64,000 nt of DNA from a virus, in IMG/VR virus record IMGVR_UViG_3300050026_000388, positions 1 to 64,000 of that record, one strand, 5' to 3'. The notes below the pieces were generated by a model that saw only the letters and a program-made list of their open reading frames with translations, had not been told where the DNA came from and ran no database searches. The translations under genes were made by a program, and so were the position numbers. Shown one piece after another: positions 22,435-30,805 of the stretch. Positions within the stretch are counted from its first letter, which is position 1, and every line of letters begins with the position of its first letter.

Positions 22435-22812
22435 ATGGTAAGACCTAAACATTGTTTGTGCGGGGCGCGTTTAGATTATTCAGCCACCGACGGTAAAGTC
22501 CATTTAGCCTGTTCCTCATGTGAGCGCAATTATCCTCTTGACGGCACGATTAACACTGGTCAAGATATTACGCTTGATGATACCGATTATCATATTTTAA
22601 GACATATAGCGTTTGTAGCATACTCCTGCCCGAATGAGCTAATAAGATGCGGGATTTCCTACGCTACAGTCATCCGCCGCGTTAGGCGGCTGGCAAAGGC
22701 GGGTTATTTACACTTACACAAAAAGAACAACCACAGATTATTTTTATACCGCACCGAGCGGCTGGAAGCGCTAGCGGCAGAGAAGAAGTGGTGTGGGTTG
22801 AAGAAGAAATGA
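22435..22812 (+). CDS. zinc-ribbon + winged-helix regulator
   Basis: 125 aa. CLCGARLDY...LACSSCERNYPL is a zinc ribbon. DYHILRHIAFVAYSCPNELIRCGISYATVIRRVRRLAKAG is a winged helix with recognition helix, followed by a hairpin (HLHKKNNHRLFLY). Typical archaeal transcription regulator, a candidate ligand of the dyads. ATGA overlap with the HNH gene. Confidence 0.7.
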   Translation: MVRPKHCLCGARLDYSATDGKVHLACSSCERNYPLDGTINTGQDITLDDTDYHILRHIAFVAYSCPNELIRCGISYATVIRRVRRLAKAGYLHLHKKNNHRLFLYRTERLEALAAEKKWCGLKKK

Positions 22813-23558
22813 GAGTTTGTCCATATTGCCACAAAGAGTTTGATGAGCCGCATCAGTTTAAGATATGTGATGCTTGTCGAATGCGTTGTAGGGAAAATGA
22901 AGTTAAGCGGCGAGCAAGAGCAAAAGCCAATTTTGGGAATATTTGTCCCCAATGTCTAAAACCGTTGGAGTCAACACAATACAAGCTGTGTGCTGCATGT
23001 AGGGCATACCAAAGAAGCAGAGCAGATTATAAAGTGAAATGGGCGCAGAAAAACAGACAGAAGCGTATAGCGGCGGGGCTTTGCGCGCACTGCGGCGAAC
23101 CGAACGATTCAGAAGGGTTTAAGCATTGTAGTAAATGCCGCGAGGACGTGCGCGAATGGTTTGATAATCACCCAGATTACGCTAGTGTATATATGGCCAC
23201 GTGGCGTGAAGATAACCAAGAGATGCGCCGCGAGTACCAGAAAGGTTGGTATGATGGGAACTATGAGCGGTACAAAGTGTATAACCAGAACCGTAAGGCC
23301 CGCAAATTAGGGAACGGTGGAGAACTTCCTCAAGGTATAGAAACCGTGTTATTTGAGCAGCAAGAGGGACTTTGTTACCTTTGTGGGGAACTGTTGTACC
23401 GTGGATTCAATGACCCATTAAGCATTGACCATCTAGTGCCAATCTCGCGTGGTGGCCGGAACGACACATCAAACGTTAAGTTGGCGCACTTGAGCTGCAA
23501 TATGAAGAAGAGCATAAGAACACACGACGAATACTTAGAACACCTATCGAAACTATAA
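22809..23558 (+). CDS. HNH endonuclease with zinc ribbons
   Basis: 249 aa from ATG 22809. Three Cys4 zinc-binding segments (CPYCHKEF...CDAC; CPQCLKP...CAAC; CAHCGEP...CSKC) precede a long basic region and a C-terminal HNH: CYLCGELLYRG, IDHLVPISRGGRNDTSNV, LSCNMKK. The HNH part is shared with genes at 24493, 46177, 55169 and 60054. Probable free-standing homing endonuclease. Confidence 0.85.
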   Translation: MRVCPYCHKEFDEPHQFKICDACRMRCRENEVKRRARAKANFGNICPQCLKPLESTQYKLCAACRAYQRSRADYKVKWAQKNRQKRIAAGLCAHCGEPNDSEGFKHCSKCREDVREWFDNHPDYASVYMATWREDNQEMRREYQKGWYDGNYERYKVYNQNRKARKLGNGGELPQGIETVLFEQQEGLCYLCGELLYRGFNDPLSIDHLVPISRGGRNDTSNVKLAHLSCNMKKSIRTHDEYLEHLSKL

Positions 23559-23562
23559 CTAA

Positions 23563-24093
23563 ATGGTTGCACCGAATTTCCAAAAAGACTTAGCATTTAG
23601 CATGAACCCTAATTACCTTCAACTTATCGAGGAGTTCTACAGAAATTTCTTTTCACCACTAGGTCACGTTGAAATAAAACGTATAACGGAAATCGATGAG
23701 CAGCGCCGTGGCTACGATACCTTGATTATAATCGACGGCGGGGAACAGTATATAAAATGCGAGCAAAAGGTCGATAGACATGATAGTCCGAATATAGTCT
23801 TAGAATTATGGAGTGACGCATACAAGAAGCCAGGTTGGCTGAAAACGGCAAGGTGCGATTGGCTTGCATATACATACATAAACAAGGGAATAACTCAAAT
23901 GATACCATTCCCAGCGTTAAAAAAGGCATTTGCCGAACGAGAGCCAGAATGGCTAGACACATACAGAATAGTAACTATAGAAAATAAAGGGTGGAATACC
24001 GAGATTATGCTTGTGCCATTAGAAGATTTGTGGCGAGCCATTCAAGAAACCCTCATTCACGACCACGCGATTAATCACGGCGAGAGGTGGTGA
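23563..24093 (+). CDS. PD-(D/E)XK-like phage protein
   Basis: 176 aa. GYDTLIIIDGGEQYIKCEQKVDRHDSPNIVLE...KKPGWLKTARCDWLAYTYI matches the outline of a conserved phage nuclease-fold family (D, E-x-K-like strand, then PGWI/CDYLAY). Enzymatic activity is not proven by motif alone. Position among replication genes suggests DNA end processing. Confidence 0.55.
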   Translation: MVAPNFQKDLAFSMNPNYLQLIEEFYRNFFSPLGHVEIKRITEIDEQRRGYDTLIIIDGGEQYIKCEQKVDRHDSPNIVLELWSDAYKKPGWLKTARCDWLAYTYINKGITQMIPFPALKKAFAEREPEWLDTYRIVTIENKGWNTEIMLVPLEDLWRAIQETLIHDHAINHGERW

Positions 24094-24094
24094 G

Positions 24095-24490
24095 ATGGAG
24101 ATAACGGGCCCAAACGAAGTAAAAATCACCAATGACGAACATATCTATGAACTGATTAAGCTGATTAAGCACAAATACGAAAACGTATGCCATTTTTATC
24201 GTGGGCCTTTATGGAAGACCGCCGAAAGGAAATACAACGATAAGCTAGTCTGGCGCTCGTTTCATTTGATAAACCACCACATTTATGAACTGCAAGAACG
24301 CGGCGACCTAAAAATAAAGAAGTCATACTGGCGGGTTAGCGGACGCGGTAATGTTAACCCCCTAAGCCGCGAGGAGGCTATTGAGATTATCAGTAAAAGA
24401 ACCGATTACGTGGAAGACTCCGACCTTGGGGACCTCGGCCCGAACGATGACCCAGAGATACCGTACCGAACTCCAAATTGTGATTTCTGA
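24095..24490 (+). CDS. hypothetical protein, 131 aa
   Basis: Helical start (IYELIKLIKHKYENVCHFYRG), basic middle, acidic tail (DYVEDSDLGDLGPNDDPE). Could be an HTH-containing protein, as LINHHIYELQERGDLKIKKSYWRV resembles a recognition helix and wing. Not assigned. Confidence 0.5.
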   Translation: MEITGPNEVKITNDEHIYELIKLIKHKYENVCHFYRGPLWKTAERKYNDKLVWRSFHLINHHIYELQERGDLKIKKSYWRVSGRGNVNPLSREEAIEIISKRTDYVEDSDLGDLGPNDDPEIPYRTPNCDF

Positions 24491-24492
24491 AT

Positions 24493-25050
24493 ATGACTGA
24501 AAGAACGTGCTCTCAATGTGGTAAACCACATAACGAGGATACGCGATGGTGTCCTGAGTGTAAGGCACGGAAGCGCAAGCACAACAAAGAGTACTATCCA
24601 ATAGAAAAAGAGAAAGATAACGCGCGCTCAAAGGCTTGGCGGGTAAAAAATCCAGAGAAGGTGAAAAAGAACAATGCAAAGAGGTACCTAGTAGACCCTG
24701 TTAAATACAGGCTTCAAGTCAAACAATGGGTATCTAGGAATCCCCAACGCAGAAGCATTATTTCAAATCGCTATTCACACAACCGCAGAGCTCGTATGAA
24801 CGGTAACGGCGGCAATTATACAAGCGACGAGTTAAATGCATTGATGGTTTCACAGGAGTATTCTTGTTTTTATTGCAGTAAGCCCTTCTTTGATAATACA
24901 TTAGATACTAAAATTCACGTAGACCACAAGATACCGATATCACGCGGCGGGAAAAACAACATAGCGAATATCGCACTGACATGCCCGCAATGTAACCTAT
25001 CTAAGAATGCAAGAACCGCCGAAGAGTTTATATCATTATTAAAAAAATGA
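24493..25050 (+). CDS. HNH endonuclease
   Basis: 185 aa. N-terminal zinc ribbon (CSQCGKPH...CPECKARK), a Lys/Arg-rich linker with KAWRVKNPEKVKKNN repeats (NUMOD-like), then HNH: CFYCSKPFF, VDHKIPISRGGKNNIANIAL, CPQCNLSKNA. Overlaps the exonuclease gene by ATGA. Likely homing endonuclease. Confidence 0.85.
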   Translation: MTERTCSQCGKPHNEDTRWCPECKARKRKHNKEYYPIEKEKDNARSKAWRVKNPEKVKKNNAKRYLVDPVKYRLQVKQWVSRNPQRRSIISNRYSHNRRARMNGNGGNYTSDELNALMVSQEYSCFYCSKPFFDNTLDTKIHVDHKIPISRGGKNNIANIALTCPQCNLSKNARTAEEFISLLKK

Positions 25051-25796
25051 ACCTAAAAAGGACATATAGAAAAGGGATTGGTCGAGTTTATATCGACGAA
25101 AACAAGCGGGAGTACCCCAGTGTAACTACCGTCCTCGGCTCAACACTGAAACCAGGCGAATGGCTTGGTAGTTGGCAGGACCGCGTACGGCGGGGGTGTT
25201 TTGTTGAAAGATACGAGGAAGCAAAACTGAAGGACGAAAACAACATCCCGGTGTATGACCTCTACGATGAATCCCTTAAATACCCCAACGCATATCGCGA
25301 CGCTGCCGGTAGGCGGGGGACGCTTTACCATAATGCAATCGAGGCTTATTTCAACGGCACCCAAGTAGATTCGTTTATTGCCGAGGACCCGCGGATTAAG
25401 GACATATTAACCGCCATTTCTGAATGGGAAGAAAAGACCCAACTTGACCCAATTAAAGTAGAGTATTACATAGCGAGCCCCCGTTGGGGATACGCCGGTA
25501 CAATAGACTTAATGGCTTATCAGACAATCGATGGTAGGAAGACACTTTGTCTTTTCGATTTTAAGACTGGAAGCTTGCAGCGCGATTCTTTACTTCAATT
25601 GGCCGCCTATGCATCAGCCTTTGAGGAAAACCACGGCAGTAGGCCGGATAAAGCGGCATTTGTGAAGGTAGATATAGATAAAGGTACTGTAAAAGAAGAC
25701 AAACCACTTTCTTATCATGACATCGCAGTGCATACTGAGATGTTTCTAAAAGCCTTTGATATCTGGAAATGGAGAACCCTGAAGTGTTTCAACTAG
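25047..25796 (+). CDS. RecB/Cas4-like PD-(D/E)XK exonuclease
   Basis: 249 aa. YPSVTTVLG start, GTLYHNAIEAY (H95), KVEYYI (E139), GYAGTIDL (D154), LFDFKTGS (D171, K173) and LQLAAYA (Q184) are the ordered motifs of the Cas4/RecB-type nuclease family used by viruses for recombination or replication. No Fe-S cysteine set is visible, so it is RecB-like rather than Cas4 proper. Ends in TAG inside the next gene. Confidence 0.8.
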   Translation: MNLKRTYRKGIGRVYIDENKREYPSVTTVLGSTLKPGEWLGSWQDRVRRGCFVERYEEAKLKDENNIPVYDLYDESLKYPNAYRDAAGRRGTLYHNAIEAYFNGTQVDSFIAEDPRIKDILTAISEWEEKTQLDPIKVEYYIASPRWGYAGTIDLMAYQTIDGRKTLCLFDFKTGSLQRDSLLQLAAYASAFEENHGSRPDKAAFVKVDIDKGTVKEDKPLSYHDIAVHTEMFLKAFDIWKWRTLKCFN

Positions 25797-25945
25797 ACAC
25801 AGCCGACCCGATGCTAGCGGTCGCGGTATTCATAGCGCTGCTGGCTGGCTTCAGCCTCGGCCGCATTATCGTGGCGTGGCTGGACATGCGCTCATTGCGG
25901 CGCGAGGAGGAATTAAACGGTATGCGGTGGGGGAAGATGCGGTGA
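25769..25945 (+). CDS. single-span membrane protein, 58 aa
   Basis: Acidic N-terminus, one span (MLAVAVFIALLAGFSLGRIIVAWL) and a basic cytoplasmic tail (RSLRREEELNGMRW). Overlaps both neighbours (28 bp and GTGA). Confidence 0.6.
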   Translation: MENPEVFQLDTADPMLAVAVFIALLAGFSLGRIIVAWLDMRSLRREEELNGMRWGKMR

Positions 25946-26211
25946 CTACGAAAGAATGGAAACCAAATGATGAACTTACTTTTGCATTACAAGCATTAGA
26001 TAAACTCAACGATGAGAATGAACAACTCAAGCGCGATATAGAATACCTAGCAGCAGAGCGCGTTGCCGAGAAAAAGCGCGCGGAGAAGCTGGAAGGGCAG
26101 ATGAAAACAATGCGTACCCTCTACGAGGCTGAGGCAAATGAAGCGGATGACCTAGCGCACGAAATATCTCGGTTAAACGCGGTTATAAAGGAGTATGAGA
26201 TTCATTCATGA
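25942..26211 (+). CDS. coiled-coil protein, 89 aa
   Basis: GTG start (GTGA overlap). Continuous heptads from residue 15 (LQALDKLNDENEQLKRDIEYL...) to the end. Probably a dimer acting with the preceding membrane protein, in the manner of phage Rz-like or spanin pairs; this is inference. Confidence 0.6.
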   Translation: MTTKEWKPNDELTFALQALDKLNDENEQLKRDIEYLAAERVAEKKRAEKLEGQMKTMRTLYEAEANEADDLAHEISRLNAVIKEYEIHS

Positions 26212-26708
26212 GAATATACGTCCCTTACACCACCCTACAACCGCACACTGAGATGGTTCTTACTGGCTATGATTATGAGCTGGTACGAATGGTCAATGAC
26301 AACAGCTACAACGATTACCTTCAAGAACGCTGGCAGGAAAGAGAATCGTTCATCAACTGCGAACACGACGTAGTTTTCTGGTGTGGGGCAATAGAATCAT
26401 TAGAACGCTGTATAGAACCGTGGTGCGCGTTTGGGATAGATAATGAGCATATATTCGCGGACGGTGCGCCACCCACCCTAAACCTAATGAAATTCACTCG
26501 CAGATTTATACAAAAACACCCAGGCATATGGAACGACGTAATTTTTAAGAAACAGACCGAACCGAGTGAAATTAACAAACCACTATGGAAAGTAAATGAT
26601 TATTGGCTAAGTAGGTTGCTGGCCGAAAAAGGAATTATCTGCCACCAGCATTTCCCGCCGGTAATGAACGCGAATCCGATAAAGGAAAGTGTAGAGATTT
26701 ATATTTAG
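26208..26708 (+). CDS. hypothetical protein, glycosyltransferase-like outline
   Basis: 166 aa. INCEHDVVFWCGAIESLERCIEPWCAFGI resembles the E-H-D-V...G-A-I...PWC stretch of small phage proteins related to GT-A glycosyltransferases (EHD as metal site). The match is weak. It precedes a putative surface enzyme by 12 bp in the same frame, separated by TAG within TTAGGAG. Confidence 0.4.
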   Translation: MRIYVPYTTLQPHTEMVLTGYDYELVRMVNDNSYNDYLQERWQERESFINCEHDVVFWCGAIESLERCIEPWCAFGIDNEHIFADGAPPTLNLMKFTRRFIQKHPGIWNDVIFKKQTEPSEINKPLWKVNDYWLSRLLAEKGIICHQHFPPVMNANPIKESVEIYI

Positions 26709-26720
26709 GAGACAAATAAA

Positions 26721-27773
26721 ATGACACATTCAATAGCATATGGAATAGCAGCAGAATCGTATTCTAACCTTGCCGCACTCAAGAACGCGGGGATAATCGA
26801 TGCGCACCTCGTCCTACACGGTGGCGGCGTTACACTCCCGGCGCAATTCCCAAAAGATTGTGCGGCGGCCGGGATGAGTCCTATAGCTAATGTGGGTAAT
26901 GATGGGATTCCTGGGTGGAACGGAAGCCCCAGTTACTATCAAAACGCTGCCGCACTTGGCTATATGGCCGCAGGCGGCGAGAGCGAACAAGCCCCCGAAA
27001 TGGATGCCATTATGGACAATCTTATTTTCATGAACTATGGTGGAGAAGGGACTCCCGGGGGAAACCAAGATGACGTATTTGCCGTCACACACCCTGGCGC
27101 TGTTCACGGCCACGGCTGTGCTTCGTGGCTTGAAACCTATGGAAGTGCGGATGACTTCTGGAACTGGAACACTGTTGGCGAAGGCGCTAAGAATGCGAAG
27201 GCGCATGGCTGTAAAGAAGTTGGTATCCTTGTAGGAAACTGGATGATGAATTATTCATCACCACAGAACTACATCGACTTAGGAAACGCATACGAAGCAA
27301 ACGGTGTTACACTTGCCGGTATAATGGTTTGGGCGGGGTATGGTAGTGAGATGAACTCACTTTATAATCAATTTGCTGGATGGTATAAAGCATGGCAAGC
27401 AGTATGGCCTGCTAATATGACAACGATTGATAAGAGGTTTGGAACCCCGACACCAGGCCCAGCGCCACCGGCACCAACAGTAATCCCCACAAACTTTACC
27501 TTCGGCATTCATGCGCTTGACCCAACCGCCAAAACAGTAACCTACGTAGGCACAGCGCTCGACGCAGCCAACCACCCAATCGCGAATGCGCAGATAAACA
27601 TCGACCGCGGCGCTCAACAGGCCGCGCCAGTGACGTATGCCGGTAAAGCAGTTTCAGGCGCAAACGGCGCGTGGAGCTTTACTACACCAGTAACAAGCGG
27701 CGCGAACTACTTCTGGTTTGTCACAAAAGATGGCCGAAAAGGGTACTGGAGTAAGGACGTTGTGTGGGTATAA
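26721..27773 (+). CDS. two-domain putative host-surface enzyme
   Basis: 350 aa. Residues 1-242 are paralogous to the N-terminal domain of the protein at 1041 (AGMSP, MNYGGEG, HGHGCASWLETYG, GVTLAGIMVWAGY), probably a TIM-barrel-like enzyme. A Pro linker (PTPGPAPPAPT) leads to a 92-aa C-terminal domain beginning FGIHALDPTAKTVTYVG and ending YWSKDVVWV. That domain is closely shared with the papain-like protease at 41128. No signal peptide. Role in lysis or entry is inferred from this pairing. Confidence 0.65.
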   Translation: MTHSIAYGIAAESYSNLAALKNAGIIDAHLVLHGGGVTLPAQFPKDCAAAGMSPIANVGNDGIPGWNGSPSYYQNAAALGYMAAGGESEQAPEMDAIMDNLIFMNYGGEGTPGGNQDDVFAVTHPGAVHGHGCASWLETYGSADDFWNWNTVGEGAKNAKAHGCKEVGILVGNWMMNYSSPQNYIDLGNAYEANGVTLAGIMVWAGYGSEMNSLYNQFAGWYKAWQAVWPANMTTIDKRFGTPTPGPAPPAPTVIPTNFTFGIHALDPTAKTVTYVGTALDAANHPIANAQINIDRGAQQAAPVTYAGKAVSGANGAWSFTTPVTSGANYFWFVTKDGRKGYWSKDVVWV

Positions 27774-27922
27774 TGACAGAGAATAAGATTATATTTCCAA
27801 CGGGTAGATTTATTCTTGACGGCCCGATAATAGTTGAAGGGTGTATTGAGATTCGTGGAACGTTAACCCAAGGATTTTGGGATACATTCAAACCAAAATT
27901 TCTTAGTAGAAAGAAAAGATGA
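27773..27922 (+). CDS. hypothetical beta-strand protein, 49 aa
   Basis: TAATG overlap. FPTGRFILDGPIIVEGCIEIRGTL looks like a short beta-sheet; basic end. Unknown. Confidence 0.5.
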   Translation: MTENKIIFPTGRFILDGPIIVEGCIEIRGTLTQGFWDTFKPKFLSRKKR

Positions 27923-28077
27923 CACGACCGTGTGAATGTGAAACTTGCACAAGAATAGACCGTGATGAAGGCATCATCGCCTTCGAAGGGGTAGGAGAAA
28001 CAATCTTCTGCCGGTTCCGTGACGTGTGGGTTTCGAGAGGCTGCGTCTGCGAGGAATTTTGGCCGCAATGTTGGTAA
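27919..28077 (+). CDS. Cys-rich protein, 52 aa
   Basis: PCECETCTRID...FCRFRD...GCVCEEFWPQC: eight Cys in 52 residues, likely one or two metal sites. ATGA overlap. Unknown. Confidence 0.5.
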   Translation: MTRPCECETCTRIDRDEGIIAFEGVGETIFCRFRDVWVSRGCVCEEFWPQCW

Positions 28078-28090
28078 CTAGGGACTAAAA

Positions 28091-28273
28091 ATGCCGCTAA
28101 AGCACACAAAGAAATGCACAGAAGCAAAAGCCGAACGCAATAAGGGTAAGTATAAACCAGTCTATATCACCCAGGAGCATCACGACAGAATAGTCGCCAA
28201 AGCAAAGGTTGAGATGTGTACGAATGCGCATGTTGGAGAGTGTCTGATACAACAATTCCTTGATTCGTTATGA
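28091..28273 (+). CDS. small RHH-like protein, 60 aa
   Basis: Basic N-terminus, then KPVYITQEHHDRIVAKAKVEMCTNAHVGECLIQQFL, compatible with strand-helix-helix. ATGA overlap with the zinc-ribbon/RHH gene, so both may act together. Confidence 0.5.
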   Translation: MPLKHTKKCTEAKAERNKGKYKPVYITQEHHDRIVAKAKVEMCTNAHVGECLIQQFLDSL

Positions 28274-28659
28274 CAAACAACTGCCCCCACTGCAAAGGAT
28301 TGATAGACAACCCCCGATACGTCACCTGCAGCCGCTGCCGGCAGAAGGCGGCCGCTGCCTCCAAAAGGCGGCGGGATGCGCGTAAGGATGCAGGAAAGTG
28401 TTCAATTTGTGGGGCAGCAAAAGCAGACGATGGTTTCACTAGGTGTTTGACCTGCAGAGAAAAAGACCGGAATTACCGCCCCCGCAGACGGCCGGATTTC
28501 AAACATGAGCCAATGCATTCGGTAAATGCAAAAGTCCAAATTAAAACTGAGTTCATAGAGCTGCTAGAGGAAAAGGCGGCAGAGAAAGGAGTGAGCAAAC
28601 AAATAGTTTTTGAAGAGTTGATTGATAAATACATTGAGAAGGTTGTGGTGTGGGGGTAA
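28270..28659 (+). CDS. zinc-ribbon/RHH fusion protein
   Basis: 129 aa. Two Cys4 ribbons (CPHCKGLI...CSRCRQK; CSICGAAKADDGFTRCLTCREK) are very similar to the ribbons heading the HNH proteins at 22809 and 60054. The HNH is replaced by an RHH (KVQIKTEFIELLEEKAAEKG...IVFEELIDKYI). It looks like a domain-swapped DNA-binding protein. Confidence 0.65.
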   Translation: MTNNCPHCKGLIDNPRYVTCSRCRQKAAAASKRRRDARKDAGKCSICGAAKADDGFTRCLTCREKDRNYRPRRRPDFKHEPMHSVNAKVQIKTEFIELLEEKAAEKGVSKQIVFEELIDKYIEKVVVWG

Positions 28660-28688
28660 AAAATGAAGCAAAGAGGAGAAGTTTATAA

Positions 28689-29258
28689 ATGGCAATAAAA
28701 GTTAATCAAAAAAGCGTTTTTGCGAGCAAGACGATGTGGGCGTCCGGAATTACGATTGCTCTCGGCTTAATAGCAAGCCATACCGGCGTCACTTTCGTCG
28801 CAGGCGAAGCAACAACGATAATGGGTTTTATATTCATGATATTGCGGTTGGTGACTAACAGCGCGATAAATTTAACAGTTCCTACAGGGGCGGCAGATGT
28901 GCCTGTGGAACCTGACCCCGTACCAACACCAGAGCCAACGCCTGAGCCGACACCAGAACCAATGCCCGCACCAGTTCCTGAGCCGACACCAGACCCAGCG
29001 CCGCCAGTTCCAGAACCAGAACCAGAGCCGCCGGCCCCCGAACCACCAGCGCCAGTAACACAAGCCTATAAAAGCAGTACAGGAACGCAAGGAGTGGTTC
29101 TCACAGCGCCAGAGGGAATTACCATAATGACGCCATCAATAACGCTGGAATCTATGCAAGACAGCCACGAAATCAATGACGAAGTTAGAGGTAAGATATT
29201 CACAGCTATGCGTAAGATGGATGTGGCCCCGATGCTGCCGGAAGCTAAGGATAAATGA
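28689..29258 (+). CDS. holin-like protein with Pro/Glu-rich arm
   Basis: 189 aa. SKTMWASGITIALGLIASHTG and GEATTIMGFIFMILRLVTNSA are two spans with the SKTxWA start found in some phage holins. Residues 75-125 are PEPTPEPTP-type repeats, an extended rod. The C-terminal 60 residues are soluble. GGAG stands 7 nt before the start, inside an 11-codon uORF (28663). Probably spans the membrane and reaches across the cell envelope. Confidence 0.6.
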   Translation: MAIKVNQKSVFASKTMWASGITIALGLIASHTGVTFVAGEATTIMGFIFMILRLVTNSAINLTVPTGAADVPVEPDPVPTPEPTPEPTPEPMPAPVPEPTPDPAPPVPEPEPEPPAPEPPAPVTQAYKSSTGTQGVVLTAPEGITIMTPSITLESMQDSHEINDEVRGKIFTAMRKMDVAPMLPEAKDK

Positions 29259-29446
29259 AAACATACTGCGCCGACTGCGGCAAAGAACTACCTACTTCCC
29301 ACTTTACCGTAATCGCCGGCGAGGTGTTCTGTCAAACGTGTGAGGATAAACTGATAAGGCAATACCTAGAAACAGCTGGGTTTGCGTGGAGATTAGAACA
29401 AGACTTCAGCACGAAGAAAACGGAGAATGGGAGACACTACGGCTAA
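29255..29446 (+). CDS. zinc-finger-like protein, 63 aa
   Basis: YCADCGKELP...FCQTCEDKLI: CxxC...CxxC zinc ribbon of LIM-like type, then a helix. ATGA overlap with the holin-like gene. Confidence 0.55.
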   Translation: MKTYCADCGKELPTSHFTVIAGEVFCQTCEDKLIRQYLETAGFAWRLEQDFSTKKTENGRHYG

Positions 29447-29466
29447 AGGTCCTAAAGGGTAATAAA

Positions 29467-29619
29467 ATGGCATTAGTCTGCAAAAACGTCGCGTCCAAGC
29501 ATTTCGGATATCAGTGCATCCACAGGTATAGTGGAGACGATAAATATATGCTGGAGCGCCTTTGCAGGCCGTGTTTGGAAGAACAGAAGTTAGAGAACGA
29601 AGTGGGAAAAAATGGGTAA
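29467..29619 (+). CDS. Cys-containing protein, 50 aa
   Basis: ATG at 29467 behind AAGGGTAATAAA. VCKNVASKHFGYQCIHRY...LCRPCLEEQK could be a zinc site. Unknown. Confidence 0.5.
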   Translation: MALVCKNVASKHFGYQCIHRYSGDDKYMLERLCRPCLEEQKLENEVGKNG

Positions 29620-29623
29620 CTAA

Positions 29624-30190
29624 ATGACTCCTTGTTTGGATTGGAAAGGTGGAAAGAATTCGTGGGGTTATGGTCATATCTGGGATAAAGAAAAGAAAAA
29701 GCAAGTTAGAGCCCATAGATATTATTATGAAAAGTTAGTAGGTCCGATTCCTAAAGGTATGCTTGTGTGTCACAAATGCGATAACCGTGCATGTATTAAT
29801 CCCGAACATTTATTTTTAGGAACACATAAGGATAATACACAAGATGCGGTCAAAAAAGGGCGTATTAAGTTTCCGCTAATCATTCTTAAAGGGGAACAGA
29901 GCAATAGTGCGAAATTATCTCAAAAACAAGTCGACGAAATTCGTGCAGAATATTCACCGCGTTTGGTAACTAAACAGCAATTAGCTCAGAAATTTGGTGT
30001 AAGTTTAGGTACTGTCTACAACATCGCCCACAGTAAGTATCTCGGGACAAGAAAACTAACACAAGAACAAATCAATGAGATTAGGGTAAACTGCCCCCCA
30101 CATAAAGTGACGTGTCGAAGCCTAGCTGAGAAATTTGGGGTGGCTGAAAGCACAATTAATCGTATAGTGCTCGGTAAGTATTGGAAGTGA
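29624..30190 (+). CDS. HNH homing endonuclease with two HTH modules
   Basis: 188 aa. RAHRYYYEKLVGPIPKGMLVCHKCDNRACINPEHLFLGT is a complete HNH_3 finger. Two tandem C-terminal HTH repeats follow (KLSQKQVDEIRAEY...LAQKFGVSLGTVYNIAHSKY and LTQEQINEIRVNC...LAEKFGVAESTINRIVLGKY), the classic DNA-recognition arm of phage homing endonucleases. The frame after it looks like the rest of an interrupted gene. Confidence 0.9.
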   Translation: MTPCLDWKGGKNSWGYGHIWDKEKKKQVRAHRYYYEKLVGPIPKGMLVCHKCDNRACINPEHLFLGTHKDNTQDAVKKGRIKFPLIILKGEQSNSAKLSQKQVDEIRAEYSPRLVTKQQLAQKFGVSLGTVYNIAHSKYLGTRKLTQEQINEIRVNCPPHKVTCRSLAEKFGVAESTINRIVLGKYWK

Positions 30191-30353
30191 TAGTATCCCC
30201 CATTATGCCTTATGTTGTAACTGCGCCAAAACGCATGATTCTGCCTATAATAGTTTTTATTGTTCGGCGCGATGTATTGTAATACCAAACGAAGAGGTAA
30301 TATGTCGTTGTGAATATTATACGCGGCGGAGTGATACGGAGATAGCGCAGTGA
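30168..30353 (+). pseudogene. Cys-rich frame lacking a standard start
   Basis: The frame is open from 30168 and codes ALCCNCAKTHDSAYN, FYCSARCIVIPNEEV, ICRCEYY, ending TGA inside the GTG of the next gene. It has the look of the small Cys-rich viral proteins, but no ATG, GTG or TTG in its first part. Probably the 3' remnant of a gene displaced by the HNH gene, or a gene with a non-standard start. Confidence 0.4.
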
Positions 30354-30550
30354 CGCGACTCCCAACATTGAAGGAATTTCTAAAGCCATATCGCAAAGAA
30401 TATGAGGACCACCCAGATGAACATAAGTATATTTCCCGCGAAGAATATGAAAGACAGTGGGAGAGCTACTATTACGAAACAATCGGGCGGGGATTTATGA
30501 AACGATATGGTAAAGAAGCTACTGCAAAGGTGATTAAGGATGAACATTGA
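30350..30550 (+). CDS. hypothetical charged protein, 66 aa
   Basis: GTG start overlapping the previous stop. Tyr-, Glu- and Arg-rich helix (YISREEYERQWESYYYETIGRGF). Unknown. Confidence 0.5.
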   Translation: MTRLPTLKEFLKPYRKEYEDHPDEHKYISREEYERQWESYYYETIGRGFMKRYGKEATAKVIKDEH

Positions 30551-30710
30551 GATACCTTTGTGTTTAGCATGTAAACATTTAATTGATATAAAGACCCAGA
30601 AGTGTGAGGCATACGATGTAATCCCTGATGCTATTTGGGATATTGAGGTTCAACATAATAAACCATATCCTGGCGACCACGGCATACAGTTTGAAGCGCG
30701 GCAGGATTGA
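30540..30710 (+). CDS. small conserved viral protein (CxxCKH...GDHGIQF)
   Basis: 56 aa. PLCLACKHLIDIKTQKCEAYDVIPDAIWDIE...HNKPYPGDHGIQFE carries the C..C.H...C.A...IP..I....H..P.PGD.GI.F pattern of a small protein common in tailed viruses, probably zinc-binding. Role unknown. Confidence 0.65.
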   Translation: MNIEIPLCLACKHLIDIKTQKCEAYDVIPDAIWDIEVQHNKPYPGDHGIQFEARQD

Positions 30711-30752
30711 AGAAGGCGGCAAGGTATAACGTATCTTTAAACAGGTGTATAA
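30711..30752 (+). repeat. leader repeat R1
   Basis: GCGGCAAGGT, then ATCTTTAAACAGGTGTA. First of three related non-coding units (30.7, 31.2, 32.3 kb), each before a gene. Confidence 0.6.
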
Positions 30753-30805
30753 CTAATCGTACATAACAAACAGATGATTGATACAGTAACTAAGGAACTA
30801 CTACA

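Noticed and set aside
22555-22566. Ninth dyad copy (AACACTGGTCAA)
   Set aside because: It lies inside the coding sequence of the zinc-ribbon regulator and is not near a promoter.
25794-25960. TAG as a generally reassigned sense codon
   Set aside because: After the exonuclease TAG the frame meets further TAG codons within an overlapping gene and does not look coding; TAG also ends many genes with normal neighbours. Only selective read-through remains possible.
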